Origin: Thermocatellispora tengchongensis
GTDB taxonomy: Bacteria > Actinomycetota > Actinomycetes > Streptosporangiales > Streptosporangiaceae
Direction of reading: 5' to 3'
Length of the DNA: 64,000 nucleotides
NCBI RefSeq assembly: GCF_014202315.1
Contig: NZ_JACHGN010000011.1
Coordinates: 62,001 to 126,000 of the forward strand
The translations under genes and the position numbers were made by a program. Positions 25,601-35,025 of this stretch are shown here, piece by piece. Numbering within the stretch: position 1 is the first letter of the stretch; every line of letters begins with the position of its first letter. The notes beneath the pieces were generated by a model, which worked only from the letters and a program-made list of their open reading frames with translations, did no database searches and was not told the origin of the DNA.

Positions 25601-28600
25601 CCCAGCGGCTCGCCGCCGCCGTCGCCGCGCGCGAGCCCGTGACGGAGCAGGAGCTGATCGGGTGGCTGACCGAGCGGCTGCCGGGCTACATGGTGTGCGA
25701 GCACATCGCCGTACGGCCGTCGCTGCCGCTGACCGCCAACGGCAAACCGGACCGCGCCGCGGTGCTGCGCGTCCTGGCCGAGGAGGCCGGCGACCGCGCC
25801 GAAACGGCCGAGCCGCCCGAGGGAGAGCTGGAGTCGCTGGTGGCGAAGGTCTGGGCGGAGCTGCTGGGCGTGGACCGGGTCGGGCGCCACGACAGCTTCT
25901 TCGAGCTCGGCGGCGACTCGCTGCTCGCCACCCGGCTGGTCGGCCTGCTGCGGGCCGAAGGGGTGTCCGGATGCCGGCTCACCGCGCTGTTCGCCTCACC
26001 GCGGCTGGCCGGCTTCGCCGCGACGCTCACCCTCGGCGCGGAGGAGCCGGGGGCGCCCGAGGCCGTGCCCGCCCTGGTCGCCGACCCCGCGAACCGGCAC
26101 GAGCCGTTCCCGCCCACCGACGTGCAGCGCGTCTACTGGATCGGCCGCGACGAACGGCTCCCCCTGGGCGGCGTCGGCACCTGGCAGTACGCCGAGTTCG
26201 ACGGGACCGGCGTGGACCTGGACCGGCTGGAGGCCGCCTGGCGCCGGCTCATCGACCGGCACGAGATGCTGCGCGCGGTCTTCGACGAGGACGGAGACCA
26301 GCGCATCCTGGCCGAGGTGCCCGAGTTCCGGATCGAGGTGCGCGACGCGACCGGCGGCACGGACGCCGACGCGGACGAGGCGCTGGCGGAACTGCGGCGG
26401 GACAAGTCCCACCGCCTCGCCGACCTCACCCGCTGGCCGCTGTTCGACGTGGCGGCCGTACGCTACCGGCGCGGCGGCGAGGTGCGGACCCGGGTCGCCA
26501 TCGGGCTCGACTACATCCTGTTCGACGCGTTGTCGATCATGACGCTGTTCTCCGAGCTGGACCTCCTCTACCGCGACCCGGGGGCCGCCCTGGCCCCCAT
26601 CGAGATGTCGTTCCGCGACTACGTGCTCCAGGTCCGCCCGGACCCGGAGATCGCGGCGCGGGACCAGGAGTACTGGCGGTCCCGGGTGGCGGACCTGCCC
26701 GCCACTCCCCGGCTCCCGCTCACCCGGCACCCCGCGCAGGTGGCCCGGCCCCGGTTCACCCGCCGGCAGCGGTGGCTGCCGCCCGGCCCGTGGCGCGCCT
26801 TCAAGGAGGCGGCGAGCCGCCACGGCCTCACCCCCTCCACCGCGCTGCTGGCCTGCTACGCCGAGATCCTCGGAGCCTGGAGCGGCTCGCCGGAGCTCAC
26901 CGTCACCCTGACGCTGTTCAACCGGCGCGACGTGCACCCGCACATCGGCCGGGTGCTCGGCGACTTCACCACGCTCTCGCTGGCCGACTACCGGCCCCGG
27001 CCCGGGGAGGAATGGCCAGAGGCGGCCCGCCGGCTGCAGCGGCAGATGGGCGCCGACCTCGACCACCGGGAGGTCTCCCCGTCGTGGCTGCTGCGCGAGC
27101 TGGCCAGGGCGACCGGCACGATGGAGGCGGTGCCGGTCGTGTTCACCAGCGCGATCGGGGTGGGCGACGGCGTGTCGATGGACATGTCGCCGCAGTTCCC
27201 CGAACGCGTCTGGGGCATCTCCCAGTCGCCCCAGGTGTGCCTGGACAACCAGGTGCTGGAGTCCCGGGGCGGCCTGCTGGTCACGTGGGAGGCGATCGAC
27301 GGGCTGTTCTGCGACGGCGTGCTGGAGGCGATGTTCGACGCCTACAACCGGCTGCTGGACCACCTCGCCGCCCAGGACTGGTCCCGGCCGCTCCCCGCCC
27401 CCCTGCCGCCGGAGCAGCGGCGGGTCAGGGACCGGGTCAACGCCACCGCCGAGCCGCTGCCGCGGCGGCTGCTGCACACCGCCGTCTTCGACGCGGCGCG
27501 CCGCGACCCGGGCCGCCCGGCGCTCATCGCCTCCGACGGACGGCGGGTGAGCCACGGCGAGCTGGCGGAGCGCGCCCTGCGGGTCGGCGGCGCCCTCGCC
27601 GCACGCGGCGTCGGGCCGGGCGACACCGTCGCCGTCACGCTGCCCAAGGGGCCCGAGCAGATCGTCGCCGTGCTCGGGGTGCTCGCCGCCGGCGCGGCGT
27701 ACGTGCCGGTCGGCGTGGAGCAGCCCGGGTTGCGCCGCGCCCGGATCTACGAGGGCGCCGGGGTGCGGCTGGTGCTCGGCGGCCCCGGCGCGGCCACGGA
27801 CGTGGACGTCCTCGCGCTCCCCCAGGCCGAGACGGCGGCGCCGCTGCCGGAGCCGGTGGCGCTCTCGCCGGACGACCTCGCCTATGTGATCTTCACCTCG
27901 GGGTCCACCGGCGTGCCGAAGGGCGTGGAGATCACGCACGGCGCGGCGGCGAACACCGTCGCCGACGTCAACCGCCGCTACGGCGTCGGACCGGACGATC
28001 GGGTGCTGGCCGTCTCCGCCCTCGACTTCGACCTGTCCGTCTACGACGTGTTCGGCCTGCTGGGCGCGGGCGGGGCGCTGGTGCTGCCCGGCGAGGACGA
28101 GCGGCGCGACGCGCGGCGCTGGCTGGAGCTGGCCGCCGCCCATGACGTGACGCTGTGGAACAGCGTGCCCATGCTGCTCGACATGCTGCTGGTCGCGGCC
28201 GGCGGCGGCGCGCTGCCGCCGAGCCTGCGGCTGGCCCTGGTGTCGGGTGACTGGGTGGGTCTCGACCTGCCGCCCCGCCTGGCCGCCCAGTCGGAGGGCC
28301 GGTGCCGCCTCGTGGCGCTCGGCGGCGCGACCGAGGCGTCCATCTGGTCCAACGCCTTCGAGGCCGGGCAGGTGGCGCCGGAGTGGACGTCGATCCCGTA
28401 CGGCTTCCCGCTGACCGGTCAGCGCTACCGGGTGGTGGACGAGCGCGGCCGGGACCGGCCGGACTGGGTGCCCGGGGAGCTGTGGATCGGCGGTGACGGC
28501 GTGGCCAGGGGCTACCGCGGCGACCCCGGGCTGACCGCCGCCAAGTTCCCCGTCGTGGAGGGCCGGCGCTGGTACCGCACCGGCGACCTCGGCCGCTACT

Positions 28601-29235
28601 GGCCCGATGGCACGCTGGAGTTCCTGGGCCGGGCCGACCACCAGGTCAAGATCGGCGGGCACCGGATCGAGCTGGGCGAGATCGAGGCCGCGGCCGAGGC
28701 CCATCCGGGCGTGGCCCGCGCCGTGGTCGTGGCCGTCGGCGACCGGCGGCGGCGCGGCCTGTGCGGGTTCCTGGAGCCCGTCCCCGGCTCGCCCGCGGAC
28801 GCCGGCCTGGTGGCGTCCCTGCGGGACTTCCTGGCCACGCGGCTGCCCGGCTACGCCGTGCCGGGCCGGTTCACGGTGCTCAACGCGCTGCCGCTGACCG
28901 GCAACGGCAAGATCGACCGGGCCGCGCTGCAGTCGCTGGCGGCCGAGGAGCCCGCCGGCGCGCTGTCCCCGCCGCGGGGACCGGTGGAGGCCGCCGTCGC
29001 CGCGCTCTGGGCGGAGCTGCTGGAGCAGCCGGTCGCGGACCGCGAGGCCAACTTCTTCGCCCTCGGCGGCAACAGCCTGGACGCGCTGCGGCTGATCACC
29101 ACGCTGCGCGACCGCTTCGGGGTCGAGGTCACCGCGCGGCGTTTCCTGACCGATCCCACGGTCGCCGCCCTGGCCGCCGAGATGGCCCGGCTGGGATACG
29201 GCGGCACCGACGACGAGGAGACCGGAACGATATGA
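22648..29235 (+). CDS. NRPS, ArCP-Cy-A-PCP-Cy-A-PCP (PchE/HMWP2-like, two modules)
   Basis: 2195 residues, start ATG after GGAGG. Domains in order are: an aryl carrier protein with the phosphopantetheine serine at 39 (QGLDSLGL); Cy1 with D228, D233 and S236; A1 (FTSGSTGEPKG near 700); a PCP (LGGDS, Ser about 1091); Cy2 (DYILFDALS from about 1288); A2 (FTSGSTGVPKG near 1749); and a PCP ending in LGGNS (Ser about 2143). The A2 pocket reads D-L-Y-N-L-S-L-I-W, the cysteine code. A1 reads D-L-Y-N-L-G-L-I-H, a deviant. No epimerase or methyltransferase is inserted, unlike PchE. It should convert the aryl starter to an aryl-bis(thiazoline) thioester and pass it to the 11305-16800 protein. Its stop overlaps the first ABC gene. 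Confidence 0.94.
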   Translation: MTVTPVDDAELRQTVAAVLGLDAEEIDEDEDLFRQGLDSLGLIRLAGGWRRMGLPVTFEDLAEQATLRHWRSLLAGRAQAGTPLQAAAPEVDERAPFDLATMQHAYWVGRRPGQPFGEVAAHFYVEFDGSGVDPERLDAALGALAARHAMLRARFLDDGRQRIAEEPALPHVTVRDLRGLTPEQAAARLEELREHYTHRRMDVDRGEVFEVALTLLPGGATRMHVDLDMIVADALSMRVLLGDLRTLYEGGELPPIGYSFPRYLAERGPRRAAERERARAWWRERMAGLPSAPRLPTRAEAGHADRPRTVRLHHWIDAAAKRRLLALAQQHGVTPAAALATVFAEVIGAWSGDERFLLNLPLFDRERLHPDVDLLVGDFSGSVLLDADVSGAVPFAERARLLQDRLRAAIAHGAYGGVEVLRDLRREGRDALAPVVYTSALGLGEIYDEPLQRRFGRPVWIISQGPQVWLDAQVTELDHGLLLNWDVREDVLAPGVAQAAFGAYRDLIESLLASAEAWRRPVGPLLPAGQAAVRAAVNDTGRALPSRLLHEGFFLRAAEAPGRVALIEDGGRLTYGELAASALRVAALLRAHGVRPGDSVVITLPKGGGQVAAVLGVLAAGACYVPIGVDQPAPRRARIHERAGARAVLTDENHAEAVAEAVRQAAGTAPVLLLGDADACEPLAAPVAHEADAPAYVLFTSGSTGEPKGVEVSHRAAVNTVESLNARFGIGPDDRVLTVSALDFDLSVYDVFGLLSAGGALVVVPEDARRDAAAWWRLVSRHGVTVWNTVPALLDMLLTAAGYTPHEASPALRVVLLGGDWVGLDLPGRLRAVAPGCRFAALGGMTEAAIHSTVFEVDRVDDAWRSMPWGTPLDNVRCRVVDARGRDCPDWVAGELWVGGASVANGYRGDPARTAERFVEHDGLRWYRSGDLARYRPDGVLEFLGRADHQVKVRGHRIELGEIEAALEAHPAVGRAVAAVLRGASQRLAAAVAAREPVTEQELIGWLTERLPGYMVCEHIAVRPSLPLTANGKPDRAAVLRVLAEEAGDRAETAEPPEGELESLVAKVWAELLGVDRVGRHDSFFELGGDSLLATRLVGLLRAEGVSGCRLTALFASPRLAGFAATLTLGAEEPGAPEAVPALVADPANRHEPFPPTDVQRVYWIGRDERLPLGGVGTWQYAEFDGTGVDLDRLEAAWRRLIDRHEMLRAVFDEDGDQRILAEVPEFRIEVRDATGGTDADADEALAELRRDKSHRLADLTRWPLFDVAAVRYRRGGEVRTRVAIGLDYILFDALSIMTLFSELDLLYRDPGAALAPIEMSFRDYVLQVRPDPEIAARDQEYWRSRVADLPATPRLPLTRHPAQVARPRFTRRQRWLPPGPWRAFKEAASRHGLTPSTALLACYAEILGAWSGSPELTVTLTLFNRRDVHPHIGRVLGDFTTLSLADYRPRPGEEWPEAARRLQRQMGADLDHREVSPSWLLRELARATGTMEAVPVVFTSAIGVGDGVSMDMSPQFPERVWGISQSPQVCLDNQVLESRGGLLVTWEAIDGLFCDGVLEAMFDAYNRLLDHLAAQDWSRPLPAPLPPEQRRVRDRVNATAEPLPRRLLHTAVFDAARRDPGRPALIASDGRRVSHGELAERALRVGGALAARGVGPGDTVAVTLPKGPEQIVAVLGVLAAGAAYVPVGVEQPGLRRARIYEGAGVRLVLGGPGAATDVDVLALPQAETAAPLPEPVALSPDDLAYVIFTSGSTGVPKGVEITHGAAANTVADVNRRYGVGPDDRVLAVSALDFDLSVYDVFGLLGAGGALVLPGEDERRDARRWLELAAAHDVTLWNSVPMLLDMLLVAAGGGALPPSLRLALVSGDWVGLDLPPRLAAQSEGRCRLVALGGATEASIWSNAFEAGQVAPEWTSIPYGFPLTGQRYRVVDERGRDRPDWVPGELWIGGDGVARGYRGDPGLTAAKFPVVEGRRWYRTGDLGRYWPDGTLEFLGRADHQVKIGGHRIELGEIEAAAEAHPGVARAVVVAVGDRRRRGLCGFLEPVPGSPADAGLVASLRDFLATRLPGYAVPGRFTVLNALPLTGNGKIDRAALQSLAAEEPAGALSPPRGPVEAAVAALWAELLEQPVADREANFFALGGNSLDALRLITTLRDRFGVEVTARRFLTDPTVAALAAEMARLGYGGTDDEETGTI

Positions 29236-30986
29236 AACCCCCCGTGTTCGCCCAGATGCTGGCCCCCGTGCGCGGGCGGCTGGCGGTGGCCGTGCTGCTC
29301 CAGGCGCTGGCCGCCGTGGCCGGGGTCGTGCCCATGATCGCGGTGTCCGAAGTGGCGGCCGCGCTGCTGGGGGGCGGCGCCCGGCCCGAGCGGGTGTGGT
29401 GGCTGGTGGCGGCCGGCACCGCCGCCGTGCTGGTCAGCCTGCTGTGCGCGGCGGCGGCGAGCACGGTCGCGCACGTGGCGGACAACGCGCTGCAGCTCCG
29501 GCTGCGGCGCGACCTGGTCCGCCATCTGGCCCGGGTCCCGCTGGGCTGGTTCTCCGCCACCAACTCCGGCCAGGTCAAGAAGGTCGTGCAGGACGACATC
29601 CACTCCATGCACTACCTGGTCGCGCACACGCTGCTGGACGTCACCTCCGTGGTGCTCACCCCGGTCACGGCGCTGGCGTACCTGCTCGGCGTGGACTGGC
29701 GGCTGGCGCTGGTGACCCTGCTCCCGCTCGCCGCGGGCCTCGCGCTGTTCGCCCGCGCGATGTCCGGGGCGGGCCCCCTGATGGCGGAGTACGGCCGGGC
29801 CGCCGGCGAGATCAACAGCAGCGTCGTGGAGTTCGTGGACGGCATCGCCGTGGTGAAGACCTTCGGCGGGGCGCGTGGCGCGCACCAGAGGTTCATCCGG
29901 GCCGCCGACGCCTTCCACGACTTCTTCTCCCGCTGGTCGCGGCGGACCACCGGGGTCACCACCGCCTCCCAGCTCGCGGTGTCGCCGGTCGTGGTGCTGA
30001 TCGTCGTGCTCGGCACGGGCCTGGCCATGATCGGCGCCGGATGGATGCCGGCCACCGACATCGTGCCCTTCGCCCTGCTCGCGCCGGTGATCCCCGCCCC
30101 GGTCTCCGGGATCGGGACCCGGATCCAGGCGCTGCGCGGCGGCGACACGGCGGCGAAGAGCGTCACGGCGCTGCTCGCCGAACCGGTCATGCCCCGCCCC
30201 TCGGACCCCGAGGCGCCCGGGGAGGGCGGGGTGCGCCTGCGCGGCGTGGGGTTCTCCTACGACGGCGCCGCGGAGGTGCTCAGCGGCGTCGATCTCGACC
30301 TGGCGCCGGGCACGGTGACCGCCCTGGTCGGGCCCTCCGGAGCCGGCAAGTCCACGCTCGCCAAGCTGGTCGCCCGGTTCTTCGACGTCACCGAGGGGTC
30401 GATCACCATCGGCGGCGTGGACGTGCGCCGCATCGACCCCGCCGCCCTCTACCGCACGGTGGGGTTCGTCTTCCAGGAGGTGGCGCTGCTGCGGGGCACG
30501 GTGGCCGACAACATCCGCCTCGCCCGGCCGGACGCCCCGCTGGAGGAGGTCGAGCGGGCGGCGCGGGCCGCGCAGATCCACGACCGGATCCAGGCCCTGC
30601 CCCGCGGCTACGACTCGGAGGTCGGCGTGGACGCCGAGTTCTCCGGCGGCGAGGCGCAGCGGATCTCGATCGCCCGCGCGCTGCTCGCCGACACGCCCGT
30701 CCTCGTCCTGGACGAGGCCACCGCGTACGCCGACCCGCACTCCGAGGCGAGGATCCAGCAGGCCCTGTCCGCGGTCGCGGCCGGGCGCACGCTGCTGGTC
30801 ATCGCCCACCGGCTGGCCACCGTCCGGGAGGCCGACCAGATCGTCGTCCTGGACTCCGGGCGGGTGGTGGAGAAGGGGCGGCACGCCGAACTGCTCGCCC
30901 GCGGCGGCCGTTACGCCCGCATGTGGCGGGCGCAGGAGCCCGCGCAGGAAAGCCGACGAACCGACACCGTTGTGGAGACCCCGTGA
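29232..30986 (+). CDS. ABC exporter half-transporter, YbtP/PchH-like
   Basis: 584 residues. An N-terminal six-helix ABC transmembrane domain is followed by an ATPase domain with GPSGAGKSTLAK (Walker A), FSGGEAQRISIARALL (signature), VLVLDEATAYADP (Walker B) and the switch His in LLVIAHRL. It pairs with the next gene as in the YbtP/YbtQ and PchH/PchI pairs, which fuse membrane and ATPase domains and are exporter-shaped yet act in siderophore uptake. Here either export or import is possible. The ATG overlaps the NRPS stop (ATGA). Confidence 0.9.
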   Translation: MKPPVFAQMLAPVRGRLAVAVLLQALAAVAGVVPMIAVSEVAAALLGGGARPERVWWLVAAGTAAVLVSLLCAAAASTVAHVADNALQLRLRRDLVRHLARVPLGWFSATNSGQVKKVVQDDIHSMHYLVAHTLLDVTSVVLTPVTALAYLLGVDWRLALVTLLPLAAGLALFARAMSGAGPLMAEYGRAAGEINSSVVEFVDGIAVVKTFGGARGAHQRFIRAADAFHDFFSRWSRRTTGVTTASQLAVSPVVVLIVVLGTGLAMIGAGWMPATDIVPFALLAPVIPAPVSGIGTRIQALRGGDTAAKSVTALLAEPVMPRPSDPEAPGEGGVRLRGVGFSYDGAAEVLSGVDLDLAPGTVTALVGPSGAGKSTLAKLVARFFDVTEGSITIGGVDVRRIDPAALYRTVGFVFQEVALLRGTVADNIRLARPDAPLEEVERAARAAQIHDRIQALPRGYDSEVGVDAEFSGGEAQRISIARALLADTPVLVLDEATAYADPHSEARIQQALSAVAAGRTLLVIAHRLATVREADQIVVLDSGRVVEKGRHAELLARGGRYARMWRAQEPAQESRRTDTVVETP

Positions 30987-32725
30987 TCCGCGCACTGTTC
31001 ACCGCGCTCGGCCCGGAGAACTCCGGCCCGCTGCGCCGCCTGCTCGCCCTGCTGGCCGTCTCGTCGGTGCTGCAGGGCGTCACGTACGCCCTGCTGGTCC
31101 CGCTCATGGAGGCGATACTGGGACCCGGCCCGGGATCGGCCTGGCCCTGGTTCGGCGTCGTCGCCGTGAGCGGCCTGTCGGCGGCGGCGGCCACCTGGAC
31201 GGCGCAGACCGCGGCCTTCCGTACCGGCTCCGACCTCGCCCGGGTGCTGCACCACCGGCTCGGCGACAAGATCGTCCAGCTTCCCCTGGGCTGGTTCGAC
31301 CGCACCCGGGTCGGCGAGCTGAGCCGGATGAACAGCCAGAGCGTGCCGCAGGTGATGAACGTGCCCGCCCACCTGCTGCGCCCGGCCGTCACCGCCGTGC
31401 TCACCCCGCTGACCGTGGTCGCCGTGATGCCGTTGTTCGACGTGCGGATCGCGCTGACCCTGGTGGTCTCGCTGCCGCTGCTCGCCGTCATCCTGAGGTG
31501 GAGCAACCGCATGGTGGAGCGGGCCGACCGCGACCGGCACGCGAGCATCGACGAGGCCGCGGGCCGCGTGGTGGAGTTCGCCCAGGCCCAGCCGGTGCTG
31601 CGGGCGTTCGGCAGGGCCGGCGGCGACGGCGCTTTGGACCGGGCGCTGGCGGGCCAGGGCGCGGCGGACCGCGCGATGCTGTGGCGGGCGGTGCCCGGCC
31701 TGGTGGCGTTCGGGTTCGCGGTGCGTGCGGTGTTCGCGGCCGTCCTGATCGTCGGGGTGCACGCGGCCCTGGGCGGCTCGCTCGCGGCGCCCGCGCTGCC
31801 GGCCCTGCTGATCCTGACGGCCCGGTTCGCCGAGCCGCTGTCGGCCGCCGCCGGGCTGGGGGCGAGCATGAGGATCTCGGCCAACAGCCTGGCGAGCATC
31901 AACCGGGTTCTGGCCGTGGAGCCCCTGCCCGAGCCCGCCCGGCCCGTCGTGCCCGCCTCGGCGGACGTCGAGTTCCGTGCGGTGACGTTCGGCTACGGCG
32001 ACGGGCCGGTGCTGCGCGAGGTGAGCTTCACGATGCCGGAGCGGACGATGACGGCCCTGGTCGGCCCGTCGGGGGCGGGGAAGACCACGGTCGCCCGGCT
32101 GCTGGCCAGGTTCTGGGACGTCTCCGGCGGCCAGGTGCGCATCGGCGGCGTGGACGTCAGGGACATCGCCACCGAGGACCTGATGGCGCTGGTGTCCTTC
32201 GTGTTCCAGGACGTCTACCTGTTCGAGGGCTCGCTGGCGGACAACATCCGCGTCGGCCGGCCGGGCGCCTCGGACGAGGAGGTGCTGCGGGCGGCTTCGG
32301 CGGCGGGCCTGGACGAGGTCGTCGCGGCGCTGCCGCGCGGGATCGACACGCCGGTGGGCGAGGCGGGCACGCTGCTGTCCGGCGGCCAGCGCCAGCGGGT
32401 CTCGATCGCGCGCGCCCTGCTCAAGGACGCCCCGATCGTGGTCCTGGACGAGGCCACCGCCGCCCTGGACCCGGAGAACGACGCCGTCGTGCAGGCGGCG
32501 GTGGCCTCGCTGGCGGGCCGGCGCACCCTGCTGGTGATCGCGCACCGGCTGCGAACCGTGCAGGCCGCCGACCAGATCCTGGTGCTGAACGAGGGCAGGA
32601 TCACCGAGCGGGGGCGGCACGAGGAGCTTCTCGACGCCGGCGGCACCTACTCCCGCTTCTGGCAGGAGCGCAGCCGGACGCGCGGCTGGCACCTGACGGG
32701 AGCCGCGGGGCAGGGCGGCGGGTGA
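30983..32725 (+). CDS. ABC exporter half-transporter, YbtQ/PchI-like
   Basis: 580 residues, the partner of the preceding protein. A six-helix membrane domain comes first, then an ATPase with GPSGAGKTTVARLL, LLSGGQRQRVSIARALLKD and VVLDEATAALDPEN. The GTG start overlaps the previous stop as GTGA. Its TGA is directly followed by the TCA that is the stop of the minus-strand importer ATPase (TGATCA, 32723-32728), so two operons meet with no spacer and no visible terminator. Confidence 0.9.
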   Translation: MIRALFTALGPENSGPLRRLLALLAVSSVLQGVTYALLVPLMEAILGPGPGSAWPWFGVVAVSGLSAAAATWTAQTAAFRTGSDLARVLHHRLGDKIVQLPLGWFDRTRVGELSRMNSQSVPQVMNVPAHLLRPAVTAVLTPLTVVAVMPLFDVRIALTLVVSLPLLAVILRWSNRMVERADRDRHASIDEAAGRVVEFAQAQPVLRAFGRAGGDGALDRALAGQGAADRAMLWRAVPGLVAFGFAVRAVFAAVLIVGVHAALGGSLAAPALPALLILTARFAEPLSAAAGLGASMRISANSLASINRVLAVEPLPEPARPVVPASADVEFRAVTFGYGDGPVLREVSFTMPERTMTALVGPSGAGKTTVARLLARFWDVSGGQVRIGGVDVRDIATEDLMALVSFVFQDVYLFEGSLADNIRVGRPGASDEEVLRAASAAGLDEVVAALPRGIDTPVGEAGTLLSGGQRQRVSIARALLKDAPIVVLDEATAALDPENDAVVQAAVASLAGRRTLLVIAHRLRTVQAADQILVLNEGRITERGRHEELLDAGGTYSRFWQERSRTRGWHLTGAAGQGGG

Positions 32726-34234
32726 TCAGGGCGCGGGCGCGCCGAAGCCCTGGTCCGCGGCGTGCTCCACCAGCATGCGGGTGACGTGGTGCCGCGGCCC
32801 CGACAGCACCGACGCGGTGGGGCCCCGCTCCACGATCTCCCCCTCGTGCACGACGAGGACGCGGGAGGCCGACCGGGCGACCGCCGCGAGGTCGTGGGTG
32901 ATCAGCACCACGCCCAGCCCGAGGTCGCGGCGCAGCTCGTCGAGCAGGCCGAGGACCGCCTCGCCGATCTCCGCGTCCAGGGCGGAGGTCACCTCGTCGC
33001 ACACCAGGACCCGGGGCGCGCACGCCAGCGCCCTGGCCAGGTTGACCCGCTGGCGCTCGCCCCCGGACAGCGCCGGCGGCCTGCGATCGGCCAGCGACGC
33101 GGGCAGGTGGACGCGGCCGAGCAGTTCGGCGACCAGGCCGGGGACGCGGGTCCTGGGCAGGCCGCGGGCGCGCAGCGGCCGGGTCAGCGCCGCGGTCACC
33201 GTCTCGCGCGGGTTCAGGGCGCCCATGCTGTCCTGGGCGACGAGCTGGACCGCGCGCCGCTGATCGGGTGTGCGGCGGCGCACGTCCGGCGCCAGCCGGG
33301 TCCCCTCCAGCGAGATCTCCCCGCCGGCCGGCCGGTGCAGCCCGACCAGGCAGCGGGCCAGTGTCGTCTTGCCGGAGCCCGAGGGGCCCACGACGGCGAC
33401 GCACTCCCCCCGGCCGACGGCGAGCGACACCTCGCGCAGGACGGGGCGGCGGTCGTGCGCGGCGCTCAGCCGCTCGGCGCGCAGGGCCGCCGGTCCCTCG
33501 GACGGCGGTCCGGGCGGGGGAGACGGTGTGACGCGGGCGGCGCGCGGCGGGGCGGAGACCGGCCGTCCGGCGTCGAGCACGAGCACGCGGTCCGCGGCCA
33601 GTGCGCGTACCAGGTGCTCGTCGTGGCTGACCAGCACCACTCCCCTGCCCTCCGCCAGCTCGCGGAGCAGGTCGCGCGTCTCCCGGGCCAGGACCGTGTC
33701 CAGCCCCGCGGTCGGCTCGTCGAGGATCAGCAACTCGGGCGCGCCCGCGAGCGCGATGGCGAAGGCCACCCGGCGGGCCTGCCCGCCGGAGATCTGGTGC
33801 GGGAAGCGGCGCAGGAAGTCGCGGCCCGCGGGCAGGCGCACCGCGTCCAGCAGCCTGTCCACCTGGTCCGGGCCGGCCGAGGCCGCGCGCAGGCGCACGG
33901 CCTCGCGTATCTGGCCGCCGATGCGGCGGGCGGGGTTGAGCGCCGCGGCGGGGTCCTGGCCGAGGAAGGAGACCACGCGTCCGCGGAGGCGGCGGACGTC
34001 CGCGGGGGCGAAGGGATCGAGCCCCGCCACCCGTACGGACCCTTCGCGCAGCCGCAGCCCCGGCCGGATGTGGCCGAGCAGGGTCAGCGCGGTCGTGGTC
34101 TTCCCCGATCCCGACCGCCCCATCAGCCCCAGCACCTCGCCGCTGTCCAGGGTGAACCCGACGCCGTCCACCGTCGGGGCCCCGCCCGAGGCCGGCCCGA
34201 TGACCAGGCCGCTGACGCGGGCCAGCTCGCTCAC
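32726..34234 (-). CDS. Oligopeptide/nickel-type ABC importer, fused double ATPase (DppD-DppF-like)
   Basis: 502 residues made of two ABC ATPase domains in one chain. The first has LMGRSGSGKTTTALTL, ISGGQARRVAFAIAL and LLILDEPTAGLD. The second, after a Pro/Ser linker near residue 250, has VVGPSGSGKTTLARCL, LSGGERQRVNLARAL and VLVCDEVTSALD. In most Opp/Nik systems these are separate proteins. It energises the two permeases upstream in the same operon. The GTG start (34234) overlaps the permease stop as GTGA. Confidence 0.9.
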   Translation of the reverse strand: MSELARVSGLVIGPASGGAPTVDGVGFTLDSGEVLGLMGRSGSGKTTTALTLLGHIRPGLRLREGSVRVAGLDPFAPADVRRLRGRVVSFLGQDPAAALNPARRIGGQIREAVRLRAASAGPDQVDRLLDAVRLPAGRDFLRRFPHQISGGQARRVAFAIALAGAPELLILDEPTAGLDTVLARETRDLLRELAEGRGVVLVSHDEHLVRALAADRVLVLDAGRPVSAPPRAARVTPSPPPGPPSEGPAALRAERLSAAHDRRPVLREVSLAVGRGECVAVVGPSGSGKTTLARCLVGLHRPAGGEISLEGTRLAPDVRRRTPDQRRAVQLVAQDSMGALNPRETVTAALTRPLRARGLPRTRVPGLVAELLGRVHLPASLADRRPPALSGGERQRVNLARALACAPRVLVCDEVTSALDAEIGEAVLGLLDELRRDLGLGVVLITHDLAAVARSASRVLVVHEGEIVERGPTASVLSGPRHHVTRMLVEHAADQGFGAPAP

Positions 34235-35025
34235 GACCGCACCCCCAGGGCCCGGCCGAGTTCGTCGGCGAGCAGGTTGACCGAGACCGCGAAGACGACG
34301 AGCAGCAGCGCCGGCGCCAGGAACGGCCACGGGGTCAGGGCGAAGCCGACGGCGTTCTCGCCCACCATGCGCCCCCAGTTGGGGGCAGGCGCGCCCGCGC
34401 CCAGCCCGAGGAAGCCCGCCGTGGCCGTGAGGTGGATCGAGGCCGACAGGCGCAGCCCGGTCTCCGCCAGCACGGGCCGCAGGATGTTGGGCACGATGTC
34501 GTGGCGCAGGATGCGCCACTGACCGTCCCCGCGCGCGCGGGCGATGTCCACGAAGCCCGACCCGGCCACCTGCTGGGTGGCCGCCCGGACGACCCGTACC
34601 GAGAACGGCAGGCTCACCAGGGCGACCGCGACCAGCACGGCGAGGTCGCCGGCCGGGAACCCGGTGGCGAGGAGGAGCATGACGAGCAGCGGCGGAACGA
34701 CGCCGAGCACGTCCACCGCGCGCACCGCCAGCTCGCCCGTCCTGCGCCCGGCCAGGCCGGTGAGCACGCCGAGCGCCAGGCCCGCCGCCCCGGCCAGGAC
34801 GGTCGCGCCGGCGGACAGCGCGACCACGGCGAGGCCGCCGTGCAGCACGCGGGCGAGCACGTCCCGCCCGACGACGTCGGTGCCGAGCGGGTGCTCCGGG
34901 CTGGGGGCCAGCAGCGCGTTGCCGGCCTGGGCGGTCGGCGAGCGGTCGGTGAGCAGGGGGCCGGCGAGCGCGATCAGGACGATCACCCCGGCGCACAGCG
35001 CCGCGAACAGGGCCCGCCGGGTCAT
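34231..35025 (-). CDS. ABC importer permease, DppC/NikC-like
   Basis: 264 residues. It opens with a membrane helix, then the family motif PSPEHPLGTDVVGRDVLARVLHG, several more helices, and the EAA-type loop around VDIARARGDGQWRILRHDIVPN that contacts the ATPase. It forms the channel with the neighbouring DppB-like protein. Both ends overlap their neighbours by 4 bp. Confidence 0.9.
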   Translation of the reverse strand: MTRRALFAALCAGVIVLIALAGPLLTDRSPTAQAGNALLAPSPEHPLGTDVVGRDVLARVLHGGLAVVALSAGATVLAGAAGLALGVLTGLAGRRTGELAVRAVDVLGVVPPLLVMLLLATGFPAGDLAVLVAVALVSLPFSVRVVRAATQQVAGSGFVDIARARGDGQWRILRHDIVPNILRPVLAETGLRLSASIHLTATAGFLGLGAGAPAPNWGRMVGENAVGFALTPWPFLAPALLLVVFAVSVNLLADELGRALGVRS

